From positions 1,366,501 to 1,430,500 of the forward strand of contig OX344762.1 in NCBI GenBank assembly GCA_947034895.1: DNA of 64,000 nucleotides, in the 5' to 3' direction. Position numbers and translations under genes: made by a program. The notes under the pieces are model-generated. The model was not told the DNA's origin, did no database searches, and was given only the letters and a program-made list of their open reading frames with translations. The stretch is from Rhytidiadelphus loreus. Lineage: Eukaryota > Streptophyta > Bryopsida > Hypnales > Hylocomiaceae. Shown one piece after another: positions 38,994 through 51,600 of the stretch (its first letter is position 1; each line of letters begins with the position of its first letter).

Positions 38994-39646
38994 TACGCAA
39001 CGGAGGCCGTTGCCCGGTAGTACCATTTCCCAATCTTGCCTTCATGGTTTGAATTTTATTTTGGTGACGTTCCGCCGCCGTCTGGTACTGTAGCGCTGCA
39101 GCCATTAATTTCGCCGCCGTTTTATTTCTTGGGGGTCGTGAAGTCGTGGACGAGTGATGATGCTGTCACGTTTTCAAACTTACGACTGCACCGTCACTAA
39201 AGAGAAGTGAAGCCACAGTAATTCTGTAGTCGTGCGTGCTCCTGTGCCGAATTGGCCATTTATTTTGCTGGTCCACGTGGAACCCGTTGCTGCTCGGTGT
39301 GCGCTCGCTGCCGCCGCCGTCCTGAAGCTCACCTTGTAACCCTAATTTCACGATCGGTCATTATGTCACATTTTTTTCTGTCTTCATTTTTGCCTCTGAT
39401 TTCCAGCGCGCTTTGTGGCTGCGTAGGCTCACGTCGTTTGTATTCTTCAAATTCAGAAGCATTCCTTCCATTGCTGCATGGTGCAGGGACAAGGAAGAAG
39501 CCGCCAAAAAACCACCCCGTGCTCCAACTGTCGGCCGGAGAAGGGAAACATTGAGGCGGAGATTTCAGCCGCGGCGAGGCCTTCGAGGACGTAGGCTGAG
39601 GCACCGTCGACCTGGACGCACTGAAGGAGATCGGGAGTTTAGCGAA

Positions 39647-42600
39647 ATGGCGAGTGAGCGGGACTCATCCTCCGAGGCGACGGAGTCCAATGAAAAGGCC
39701 ATCGCAGAAGGTATGATGCATCTTGCAATAGCTTGTGACCATGTTGAGCAGCAATCCCTCCAGGGCGCGGATGCCGCAGGTAATTTCGATGACGTTCATG
39801 CTAGGCTGTGGGCTTAGGCTTCTGACCATGCAATTAGGTCTTGCCTGCGCGTGTTCAACTAGGTGGTTCCTGTTCAGCCCATTTTGCAATTCCCTGACAT
39901 GCGTTTCGGGTTGGGACTGTTTGCGTGTTTTTGGAAATCTGCTCTCCGTCCAAGGGTTCAGGGTCCCACCTTTGCGTACGTCACTTGCCCGTGACCTAGC
40001 TAACTCTATCGATCGGTGCTCCTCTCATTGTGTAGATGCTGGGGAGTCACTAGGAGACTTGAGTGACGAGAACATGGAGGACAACGAGCCTCTAGTGGAT
40101 CGTAGGATGAAGCGTCGGAAGCTTGGCGGTCCATCAAAATCGCCGTTGAAGCAGAAATTCACGCAATCTGTCCATCCGGGTCCTCCACCTTCTGCTCCCC
40201 TACACGCACCGGGATGGACATGGCAACCAGCGTAGTGGATGCCTGAAAAACCTGCGCACCCACCACCTATCTGGAGTGGACCTCAACTACCACCATTCGG
40301 AGCACCATGGGCCGACAGTGCTGCAGCGCCTACACAAGATAGTGAGGACAGGGCTTCGCGACGAAAGAGACGCCAGGAATACGAGGCAGGGAGTCGCGAT
40401 CGTGGCGCAGGCGGGAAGAAGCCCAATTATATCTTCATGTGCGAGGGTGGTGAAGTTGATGCAGGGTGTAGGGGGAAAAATTCTTGGGATGAGGCAATCC
40501 GAGATTACACTCCCCGCATGTTGGATATGTCCTACACTACTTGGTCGAAGCAGAACCCGTTTGCTGTGCGCAAACTTAGGGAGGCTCTGGACAACAAGTT
40601 CGAGTACAAGGGACAACCCCTTAGCAATGCTGGCTTCAAGACAGCCGTAATGAGATTCATGAAGTCGGAGCGCTCTCGGTTGAAGGTGAAGTGGCTCGCA
40701 TGCATGATAGATTGCCCTGAACACATAAACGGCACACAGTGGGCGAGGCTGAAGGATTATTGGGTTACACCTGCCCAGCGCATGAAGGCGCTAAAAATGA
40801 AGACTGCAAGGCAAAGTGTGAAGCTGTCCCAGGTCATAGGAAAGAAAGGGAAAGCTGGGAAAGAGGCATCCTTTGTATGTCCTTCCGGCACTTTTTTTTT
40901 GGTCATGTATTGTTGTTGTTCCTTTTTACTTGAGATGCATTTCCGTGAGTACAAGGTTCTCCAATTTCCGTGACACTTCATCTGCTGATTTCCAATAATT
41001 TTTTTTTGTGGGATTCACTCGTGTAGAGAGAATCTCGTGAGACGACTCCAAGGATCACTAATATCGCCGATGGGCTGAACCTTAACCCCACTTCTTTTCT
41101 GGGGACAGCAGTAAATTTGCTTACCTCTGCACCTTTTTCGTTTTGTTTCATTGGTTGTTATTTTAGTCTTGTATGCAGCATAGGAATGCTGCACATCATG
41201 TGACGTACCTCACCTGGCTTGGGAGCATGTCCAAGTAGTAAAATTCAAAGCAAGTGCTCCTTTGTTTCAATTGGAAGCACGTGTCTTGGGAATGAACTTG
41301 ATTTACCCGCTGTAAGGCATTGAAGTCATTATGTTGTGATAATGTAGTCGTATTTCGACAGGCAGTCACTTTGTAGTCGTTCCTATGTCGGCTCAGAGTC
41401 ACGGTCCAGTAATGTCTGGTTTCTCAATGACTACAGAATGACTGCCTCGATGGCCTTCCTCTAGTGTAGCACATCACTGGAAAATGACAATCACTGTTAG
41501 AGTTGAATATGCTTGCTTTCTGTGATTTCTGAACTTGCTCATTTCCTAACAGCATGACTACATGTACGACTGATGTAGTATGCTGAACATTAAGTTTCTC
41601 TAGTCCAGTTGGTGTAGAACGTTTCGCACTTGTGTGTATGTGTGGCAGCAATGGATTTGTGTCACACTTCAGTATTTCTGTCCACACGCGTAGGAAAAGT
41701 AGTGGACGTCAGTATCCCGGGCAAGTGATCCTCCGAGTGTAGTTACGCCACTGGATGCGAACTCTGTCAAGAACAGTAGTGGCATTGAAGTCATTCACCA
41801 CTAGTTGAGTCATTGTTCAGTTGCTTTGTAGTCACTGAGAAGTCGTATTTCAGGTTGGAAGTCGCCAAAAAGTCATTTTCCTATTCACGTGACTAGAGTG
41901 AAACTTGAGGCGCTTCACATTTACATGGATGACTAATCAATCAAGCTTGTTTTCTTGCTGGTGCCTAGACTGATGACGCAGGGGATGGGAGCCTAAAACT
42001 TGTGGTGGAGTCTTTGAAGCGTGAGGTGGACTCCAAATTCACGCAAATTGTGCAAACAGCCACGGCCCAGGCGTCAGCAATTGCCGATCTGAAGGTCATG
42101 TTTGCGGATTTCATGGGAAGATCCCAGGGGAGCGCTTCAGGCAGCCCGTCCCTCAATGAATCGGCACTTGAAAACGAGGGCTCTGCTGGGGCCGGACAGC
42201 GCGACGCGGGAGTAGCGAGGGCAGGTTCTCAAAAGAAAGGACACCTTCTAAAGAAGACTATGGAAAACCGTGCAGGTAAGTATAGAGAGAAGAAGGCGGA
42301 GGCTCACGCAAGCGACCAGTTGGCTACAAAGGACTCCGTCACTTTGTCCTTGGACTCAGAACTCCACCCTTTGGATTTCACGAAACACCAATCACCGCGC
42401 TGGAAGGTAGGCGACCGTACCCCAGGTCTTCCGACGTTGCCCTCCCTGGTCAGCCCTGACGAGGTCGATGTAGCGGAGTCTATGATGCCAAGTACATTGG
42501 CAGCATCCCCTAACCCCTACCAACCATCGCCTGAGAAGACTACACCGAATTCTGAGCCAGCAGGTGCCCCAAATGTGAGTCCCGTAGATTTAGGTGCCTC

Positions 42601-44695
42601 GTTGGATGCCCCAGAGCAAATCGGCTCTCCAACAGAAGTCCCACCGCAACTCAGCTCCCCAATAGAAGTCCAAAAACGAATCGGCTCAGTAGTAGAAATC
42701 CCACCGCGAATCGGGTCCCCAACACAGGCCCCAAAGAAAATTGGCTCCCCCAACAGAAGCCGCGGAGAAAATTGGCTCCCCAACACAAGCCCCGGAGAAA
42801 ATCGGATCCCCAGTACAAGCCCCGGAGACAGGAGAAGCAGCCGCTGACACATCTCAATCGGACGGGGTGGAAGGGAAAACAGCCGCCTCCGACGCTGATG
42901 CGGCCCAGTCCTCCGAGGAGCGCGCACTTGTAGAGGGCGCCGTGGAGGTCAGCCCCAATGAAGGAGGCAAGGGAGTTTTCCAAGATGCCTGCCATGACCA
43001 CGGCACTGCAGCTAATGTCGCAGCAGCGCCGTCAAGGAAGGCTAAGAAAGCTCCCAAGTCTCCCTCTAAGGTTTGTATCTCCCAGCACCGAAGTCCCTGT
43101 GCGTCCGTTCCCGGGGTCCGTTTCCTTACCTTGCAGGAGCTCCTCACTAATAAGCTGGGTGGTAGTAGTTTACATAGTCGTAAGCTCCTTGTGTTCAATG
43201 TTCAAGGAACCCTCCTAGACTGCAGTTTGAGCACTGCTGTAAACCCAAACTGTAGAATCCGACCTAGCTTGAAGACAAAGTCACGTAGAGTAGTGTTTCG
43301 TCCATGGCTGAAGCACTTTTTGGACCGTTGCTTTTCGCACTTCAAAGTTGCATTCTGGTGTAGTAGGAGCGCTCCATACATGGAGGATGTGTTTCCTGAA
43401 ATGTTGACAGGGTTTTACAGTCGTGCACGTGATAGGGATCCACTCTTCTGTTGGTCATGTGCCTCTGATGACGCAAGTGGAGGGGAGCAAAATAAGGGAA
43501 CCTTGGGGCAGAAGAACTTATCCATAGTATACAACCGGTACCCTGAGTTCAATGCAAAGAACACGTTCATCGTAGACAGTAAGGTTTGTAGGGTCGTTGG
43601 CAACGCACAGGAGAATGTCCTCATCACAACTCCTTTTTATGTCAAGTGGTTGCGCACTTTGGCTGACAACAGGGAATACCTGAAGTTCTACTTGTGGCCT
43701 CTGTTGCACGCCTTCTGGAGATGCCCCGACGTCAAAACATTCCGAGCAAAGTATCCGGAAGTTGTAAACGAGTCCAAATCTGAGTGGCTCTTGAACCGCA
43801 TGCGTGGAACTGGATACAATTTCTTGGACATGGTCAGAGGTGAGGGGACTTGCAGACCGGCCGGTTTGAAACACACTGCGCCCCTCACCTTTGTTTGTTT
43901 ATGATTGTTAACTTGCACTTGTTGTCTGTGTAGGGAAGGACGGTGAAGCAGAACACAAGATCCAAGACAACCCCTGCCACGGAGAAGAAACGTGATGCTG
44001 CGACTACTAAGGTGCGAGTTCTGCACACTCATTTCACTTGGTGTGCAGCGTGCCCACCCGTCAGTCATGTTCTTGTCGTGTAGAAGTCGCCTGGAAGTCA
44101 AGTTGCCGCTGTGACTTGTTTGCAACTCGTACTGTAGTGTTAGAGAAGTCGTGAATTTAGCCCATGACTGCTCCATGACTTCAGTACTCTTGAATGTAGA
44201 GGGCCGTGCAGGGGTGTTACGTTAGGATCCGAATGGGTGCCATGACGGATTTACGGGTGACTTCTTTATATTGTTTGTAGTTCTTTACCACATTCTTGTT
44301 TTTTGATTTGAATTCATTCAGCTAGTCATCGAGGCCCAAGTCCGATTGCGGTGCGATGCAATAGTCGCGTAGGAAGTGCCCGTCTAATGTATGCTGACGC
44401 TGTCTCTTGCATGCCACAGGGTTTCAACATTGGCAATGAAGTCTTCCTCATGAATCCACGTTCGGTACGGCAGAAGGTGGCCATTGGAGTGGTTAGCGGC
44501 CTTCCGGAGTCTCATAAGTTTCACGGTAAGGACATTCCAGCATCCTGGTTGAAGGTGGATGTCCGTGAAGCTCTTGCAGTAGGGGTTCACCTCATGTTCC
44601 CTAATGCAACAGCAGACATGGAGTTTGTAGAGGACGCAAAGGGGTCTTCTGCAATGTGGAACCAGAAGTATGTAAAGTTGGCAAGCTTGATTTAG
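39647..44695 (+). pseudogene. TNP1-like second protein of the CACTA element with an embedded HAD/FCP1-like domain; reading frame damaged
   Basis: Probable exons are 39647-39779, 40036-40874, 41027-41110, 41969-43839, 43934-44011 and 44420-44695. The second exon has a Transposase_24-like block (NPFAVRKLREALDNKFEYKG). The last exon matches the TNP1/En/Spm C-terminal domain (VFLMNPRSVRQKVAIGVVSG). Between them lies a proline-rich repeat (IGSPTQAPEKIGSP units, 42600-42840) and, at about 43150-43770, a HAD/FCP1-like domain: LLVFNVQGTLLDC at the motif I position, FRPWLKHFLDRCF, FWCSRSAPYMEDVFP and NTFIVDSK. Family motif I normally carries the catalytic aspartate pair; here it reads N-x-Q, so phosphatase activity is unlikely. 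Damage: an in-frame TAG (40233-40235), one extra C in a C5 run near 42746-42750, and a phase mismatch at the 43839 donor. Confidence 0.7.
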
Positions 44696-45202
44696 GTTGT
44701 CGATTTCTATGCTGCTGTTACTAGACCTCACCTAGCTTGTACATTTCATGGAGGGGAGTTAGTACAGTTCAGGAGAAGGTTATGGACGCCATGTAATGTG
44801 GTGAATATTTTCCTTCTAGTGTGCTCCTTGTGAAATGCAAAACTATGTTCCAATTCCTTATTTGTGAGTATATAATGTTCGTGTCAATAGAATTGGACTC
44901 ACTTGGTTTGGGGAATACTCACTCTCTGTTTGCATTTTACAATCTTCTGGTTGTTGTCCTAAGCTCGTAATTAGTTGGTAGCCAGGTTTATGCAATGTAC
45001 CGTACAAGAACCGTATTTTGTAACTCCCCCCAACTTCTACGTGACTACAGCAGTACTTAGAAATTCTGAACGTGCTACTGTGACACAACTCAAAAGTGAC
45101 TGGCGCACGACTCTTAAATAACCCTAAACCGCCCCTAAATATTTGGCCATGTCAGACTTGGCTGCGACTGTATAATGACTGCCGCATGACTGCATTCGAA
45201 AT

Positions 45203-45645
45203 GTCCATGTCAGATTTAGAAAGGGTCAGTCTCAACTTCAATGTGACTGGAACGTGACTGCATGAGTGATGTCCACGTCAGATTTTAGAGGGTAAACCGC
45301 AACTCTACGATGACTGCAGTGCGACTACGTCCAAGATGTCCACCTCAGATTTTAGAGGGGTAAACCGCAACTCTACAATGACTGCAGTGCGACTACGTCG
45401 AAGATGTCCACGTCAGATTTAAAAGGGGTCAAACGCAACTTCATCATGACTGCGACGCGACTGCGTTCACGAAGTCCACGTCAGATTTAAAAGGGGTCAC
45501 ACGCAACTCCAGTGTGACTGCAACGCAACTACGTTCAAAAAGTCCACGTCAGATTTAGAAGGGGTCAAACGCAACTCCACTGTGACTACGACGTGACTAC
45601 ATTCAAAAAGTCCACGTCAGATTTTCGAGGGTCAAGTGCATGTCC
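45203..45645. repeat. About 68-bp tandem repeat in the right subterminal region of the CACTA element
   Basis: Six units and a partial seventh each start with GTCCACGTCAGATTT and contain CGCAACTC, one ATGACTGC-type motif and one GCGACTACGTT-type motif. A fainter unit precedes them near 45145. The array multiplies the GACT motifs presumed to bind the TNP1-like protein. Confidence 0.88.
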
Positions 45646-46278
45646 ACGTAGGTAAAAAAAACACGCATGGCATCTTCCCTCCATCTTTTTTAAGACTCTC
45701 TTTCTTTATCTCCCCTCAACTGAGCCTGTTCTCATCCAAAGTTCCATTCGTTGGGTGATAATATCCTTGCAGTCATTCTTGTAAATGACTTGTCCGAAAT
45801 GACTCAAAAGCCACGGAGTCACATTTTCGTTTTGCGACTGAAACATGACTGTTTTGCAGTCATTTAACGCAGTCACGGGAAGGCCTCTTTTTTTGTAGTG
45901 TTAACAATTTTTTTAAGAATGATACTTAAGTTTTTTTGAATTTTTTTTCCCCCTAAACTCTCAACTCAATTCTCCACCATAAAGATTTAAAGCTCAAAAC
46001 TCTGTAGTGCAAAAGTTTTAAGTTAAAAATGTTCAAAGTAAAAAAATCTAATCCTGCAAGGTGCTGAAAAACTTGTTTTTTTCACTTTAAACTCAGATAT
46101 CTTGCAATCTGTGCGGTGAAAAATTCTAAATTTTTTCCCACTCTCATTCTAGTTAGATGTAAGATCTTGCGGTTAGATATGAAAAAAAACAATTTTCATT
46201 TTTTTCACTCTTTGCTATAGATATGACAGTTTTGAGTGTTTTTTGGCAGAAAAAAGACCTTGGTCCTTCAGGGGTTAC

Positions 46279-47983
46279 GCTTCAACCTCAGGGATTGCAT
46301 TGTCACCTACAATGACAAAGTAGGCTCTTTTTTCATCTATGGGATGTTGCATTGGGTCCTCAACTTCTTGCATTGGTTGTAGTCCATCAAAGTCCCTATC
46401 ATTTTGCAATTGAACCATGTTCAAGATGGATTGGGTAGAGTATAGTGCCTTCCATTACTCCTAACCTCTGTTTGGCACACAACTTTCCAAAATGTTCAAT
46501 TTCCTTTCTCACGAATGTCAACCACTCCACAAAAGGTAAGAATTTTACTTAGGGTGGATAACAAACAACTCTTTGTGGTTGCAAGAGCCTTGACTATAGA
46601 CAAAAAACTCCACATCCCTTCCATCTTTAGGCCTTTGTCAAGATGTATTCCTCGCATGATACATTGTTTGGTATCATTTAGAGCACTGGTCTAAACAATT
46701 GTATGCAATGCCTTAACACCATATATGAGAACTACAAATGTCTACACTGATGCTTTTTGATCGGTGTCTAAGTTTGCAAAGACAACTATCTACAACATCT
46801 ACTTATATATTAGTGTTGATACCAATATCATAGGAGACATCAACATGTACTTTTGATGTTTTCCATGACGTCTCAGAAAATGTCTAGACGTTTAAATGTA
46901 GTCTGCAATTCTACTTCTAACAATTCTTGTGTTTTTCCATATCCCATATTGTTTGTCTAACTTTCCACCACCCCTCTTATATAAAGAGATTGTCTTCTCC
47001 TCTCAATATAATCACATCAAGTGACTTTTAAAGCCATGTACTATAATATCCAAATATGGTATATTTTGTTTGGCATATTTTGTGTGGTGGATTTTGTATT
47101 GTATATGGTGTACTATGTATGACATGTTGTATTGGACATTTTTGAAATACATTTGGAGTGATATGACATAATTCTTAGTACAATGTATTTTATATGGCAT
47201 ATTATGTATTGTATATGGTATGTTATGTATAGTATATTATATATGGTGTACTATATATGAAATGTTGTATTGTATATTATGAAATTTGAATGTGCATTAT
47301 GTAAGACTTGTGTAATTATCCATATTGACATTATGCCAAATAGCGCATTTGACCACATAAATGTCAAAGGTGACATCATTTTGTTCTTCTAAATCATATT
47401 GGATGTTGCAAGAAATATTCATGGTGAAATGAGGACATCTACAATGACATCCTATAACATCTAGATGTTTAAGTTGACGTCTCAATAAATGTCTAGACAT
47501 CTACAATGATGTCTCAAAAAACTTCTAGACGTCTAAGTTGATGTCTTTCAAAACGTTTAAACGTCTAAGTTGATGTCTTCAAAAACAATATTAAATTTCT
47601 TAAACAACATGAAAATGCACTGACGTGGCAAAAAAATGTGCTGACGTGGCGTGCCACATCATCCTTACTAAATGCAATGTTAGATGCCACCTCAGATGCC
47701 ACGTTATGGACGGGAATGGGTGAAAAAAAATCCTACATGGCTTCCTACGCATGCGTGGCACTTAGGTGGCAACCACATGGCGACCTTTCATGACCCCGAT
47801 GACCCATGTTTTTTGTAATGTCTAGTGGAAATTTTGTGATGTCCGGCCAGATTTTCGATGTTTTTGGCACGTCTGTGAGGAACGCGATTTTTTAGATGTC
47901 CTTGCAGACGTAGAAAAACGTCAATAGAGATGTGCAAATGTCTAAATCTCCAAATCTCCAAAAACATAGTTTTCTTATAGTCG
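46279..47983. other. Gene-free region with decayed CACTA-type DNA
   Basis: No gene is supported. From about 47400 the sequence repeats CTAGACGTCTAAGTTGATGT-like motifs and GACGTGGC, as in the element at 27729-29236, and it ends in TTTTCTTATAG near 47980, a damaged copy of the same terminus. Positions 47030-47290 are a degenerate TATAT/GTATGG tract. I could not find the other end. Confidence 0.5.
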
Positions 47984-48156
47984 GGGTGAACAGAGCGGGG
48001 GCAATCTGCTGCACGTTGAGGTTCTGGCTGTTCAAAGCGGCTGCAAATTGATTAATCTATCCAAACTCCACAACCTCTGAACTCTTCTGATAGACATAGT
48101 TGAAGATGGCTTGATATGTAATCTTCTCAACATTGTTCTAAAGGCTGTTGACAGCA
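47984..48156 (-). pseudogene. Downstream fragment of a coiled-coil gene cut off by the Mutator-like insertion
   Basis: Read right to left, the frame continues from the other side of the 12-kb insertion at 60200. It is protein-like (NVEKITYQAIFNYVYQKSSE, then FAAALNSQNLNVQQIAPALF) but has two in-frame TAG codons. It stops at the damaged CACTA-type end near 47983. See the companion fragment at 60200-61713. Confidence 0.55.
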
Positions 48157-48656
48157 ACGGTGCTAGATTGTGAGCCTGCGAGCACGAGCCTACGAGCAGT
48201 GAGCTTGGGTTTTGTGAGCGTGGAATTCAAGAATTAGAAAAATCTTTTAAAGAGACCATTTTCTTCTAAAAAGAGTCAATATTTTTTCAATTTCTAGTGT
48301 TGTGACTATTTTAGGATTTAGGGTGCTTATTACCGTGGACCCATTACCGTGGACTTGATACAAAGTAGTGACGACCACGAACATTTTGCTGGAGACTTAA
48401 AACCATGGTATAGGGTTCAGAATTTTGGAAATACTTTGATTTTCTGTATTTCTGGATATAATAGAGTACACATTTTAAAGACAAAGAACTGAAGTATATT
48501 AAAATTGGAATTGAGACTAAAAATAGTCCGTACTCAGTACATTTGCAAATTACAGTATTTGCCCAAATAACAGGTGATAATTCTGAAGCTATATCTCGAA
48601 ATTTAGTCTACAATCTTCAAATCCGAAATGCCATTCAATAAAGTACTATTGCACTT

Positions 48657-51600
48657 CTAAGCATGTTTACGAGTGTCGCTTGTAACCTTGATGATACCAG
48701 CCCTAATGAGAAGCAATTTGACTTCATTGAAGCTAAAGCTTGGAGAATGGATGAATTTATCATCTATCTGATTCATTTTGCAGAAATAACGAAATAAATA
48801 GTAAAGATGTTTGCAACTCACATATTGGTGTCGGCCACCAATTGCGGAGACGGCCATGTCTACAAAATCAGGACAAGTGCACTCAGAATACATGCCAAGT
48901 GTAATTCGATAAACCTTTTCTGTGGGCTCTGTTCCAGTTTGAAGGGTGATAATGGCTCCAAGTCCGGGCAAGGGGAGCATAGTAACTCCCAAAATCAATC
49001 CTTTGACATTAGCAGCACTCTCCCATTTATTGCGATGCTCTGTAGTTGGAGCATTTGCAATACGTCGAATGGTCTTGTTCTTTCAAGATGTTGGATATGT
49101 GTCCGCATTCACCGGGCTAGCTTCATTGTAAAAGTTTGCCTTGAACACATTAGACATCGTAAACAACCGTCGAGGTGACATAGGTGGCCGCTCTTAGAGT
49201 AGAAAGCCAGCTTCTTGCAATAGTAGGGTTTCGTGACGAGTCAAACTAGTGTCACTGAGCACTAGCCAGACGTCTGGAACTTGGGGCCAATCAATTACCC
49301 AAGGCCTTTTGGAGCCTCTTACACATCGGTCAATGTCATCTACACAGAACCAAAAGTCCGTCATAATCTCCTTGGTTCCACCATATTGTTTTTTGCGACC
49401 ACGGTATGTTGGGGCTGGAGTACCTTTAGATCCCTTTGCAATTTTGGCAGTGCAACGAATGTTTGTCCCTCGCTGTTGGGCGTGACATTTACAACTCGAT
49501 TTATGAGATAATCTTGCAATGTGCTATTGTGATGTGTCACAGTCACTCTCCATCACAGTAGAGACATGAGGTACATGCAACAAGTCAACAACTGGGGCTG
49601 GTTCATTAGAAACCACTGTGGGCGTACATGTAGACCGGATCTGCACTCGTGGTTGAGAGAAGTTGACCTTATCTGGACGATGAGAGTCACCATCTGACCC
49701 AACAGGTAGGTCAAGCTTACGTTTGCTGCTACCAAATACTTCTTCACCTTCCAAATGTGGAATACGTGTTCCAAGATTATCTGGTCCAGGTAGGTCATTC
49801 AGGGCCTCTGCAATCTTCTTTGGATCACCACTTCGTCTAGTGCCTCGTAACTTCAACTCTGATTTGGATGGCCCTGACCTTGATGTTGTACCATTCAAGA
49901 ATGCTCGATAGTTGGTCATTTGCATGAAGGCTCGAATGCAATCATCACAAGTGGCCGCAAACAAATCATTACCGCGATTACCAAATTGCTGCAACCACTT
50001 GTTGTGAACTGTTTCCGATAAGTTACATGATGGCATGTCTGCCATCTCATTGAGACTCAATCCCTACAAGAAAAAAAAATGAGTAGTTAGCTCCTAAATA
50101 AAAACATGCAAAAGTTAAATAATCCTACTACACACTTCATCTTCGTAAACCACTGCAACTTTGAACTATCCAGTAAGAGGTCAAGGTTCCCCTTGGCGCC
50201 GAGAGGTAAGTCCTCCACTCCCTGTAGTCAGCAAAGATCCGTGAGAAGTATATAATAGCCCTTTTTTGGGATGGCAAAAAATTATAATGATATGCAAGTA
50301 GTTCTATAGAAATAAAACTATAAGATACTGAAGGATCTACAAGGAACACATACATAGATAGAGAAAGGATTTCCATTGAAGTACCATTTGCATGAACCCG
50401 CCCCATTGGTGATATCGGAAGTGCCAGAACGCAAGCCACAACTCCAGTTCGCACAAAGATTCTTCTGAGGCTGCTCCAGATGATAGCCACCAAGAGTGGA
50501 TCGCCAAGTATCGTGTCTCAGCTTCCTCCATAGTCTTTGAATCTTTGTACTGCTTGCAAAGACGATTGTGTTGGAATTGCATGTCTGGCTTGATGAGTTT
50601 TTGAGTATGGCGATGCAATGATGTACTCCAATGTAGGAGACACGTACGTTCATGGTTCACCATCTCTATTTTAGAATCCCCTGTACCATAAACAATGCGA
50701 ACTGCATTCCAATTTGCTTGGGCACTATCAGCCATAAAGCCCTTGAAGTTTGTATTTGGCACAGCATTGCGTCTCATGACCTCGTTCAAGCACCTCCACA
50801 TAATAACTTGGACCTCAGTGTCTTCAGATTGCATGTCACAAACGGCAATTGTCATGACCTTCCTGCAACTTGTGTCATAGACGTGGCAAGCCATAGTGGT
50901 CCAATTCTTAACGCGTTTGACATGGTCAAATATAATCCATGCGTTCTCTAAATCTCCACCAGACTGCATTCGTTTCACCAAGTCCACTCCACTACCAGGA
51001 CCTTCCACCAACATCTTAAAAAGGTACACCTTCTCTTTCCCTTGTCCAGGGAAGACACTGTCATGAATGTAGTCGAACTTCAAATTCCGCTTCATATTCA
51101 TAATACTGTCAATAATCCCCCCATTGCCAGTGCTACGGAAAGAAGTAATGATATTACGGATGTTAGGAGAACTTAGCCTTTGGAACTTGTCCATGACATC
51201 CTCTAATAATTTTCCTCGCAACATATCCTTAGGCCCATCACCATTGTGTATCAACTGTCTGTCTAGAAATTGCTTACTAGCTGCTAGGGCAATAGCAGAG
51301 TTAGTGGCAGTAGGTGTTTTTGCAACCTCATTCGCGATAAGACCGGAAATAGTGTCTAAAGACTGTCTACAAACTCCTGTTGCTATAGGATGCTTGTGAT
51401 TCCCTAAATGGATGCATGCTCTAGTCATTAACGCGGTATCGCTGAAAACATAATATATTCTAGCGTCATACAAACTAACACAAGTTGGGGGATGTTTACA
51501 GATCTTGCAAAAAAGACTTGAATCCTTCAGGGGATAAACACCAACTTGGAATGGAGCACTAGTATATCCACACCACTGTGACTCGTTTCTTTTGGAGAAC

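Larger units (their letters stand above)
29980..45900. mobile_element. CACTA (En/Spm) transposon, 15.9 kb, complete with target-site duplication
   Basis: The left end begins CACTACAAGAAAAGAGGCCT and the right end is its inverted copy. The terminal inverted repeat is 32 bp with three mismatches and finishes in CGTGACTGC. The 3-bp target duplication TTA is present on both sides (29977-29979 and 45901-45903), as expected for this superfamily. Inside are a TNP2 transposase on the minus strand (31156-35564), a divergent TNP1-like gene on the plus strand (39647-44695), a nested 346-bp MITE, and GACT-core motifs throughout the noncoding DNA. The near-matching ends and intact TNP2 suggest a relatively recent insertion; the second gene carries lesions. 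Confidence 0.95.
29436..46274. mobile_element. piggyBac-type MITE split by the CACTA insertion
   Basis: The left end starts CCCCTAAAGGACC after TTAA (29432-29435). The right end finishes GGTCCTTCAGGGG before TTAC (46275-46278), a one-base decay of TTAA. Without the CACTA element and one TTA copy the MITE is about 915 bp. Its left 200 bp resemble the right end of the autonomous piggyBac element at 12134. Confidence 0.7.

Noticed and set aside
42517..43198. Several minus-strand frames over 110 residues
   Set aside because: They are antisense to the proline-rich repeat and HAD-like region of the TNP1-like gene.
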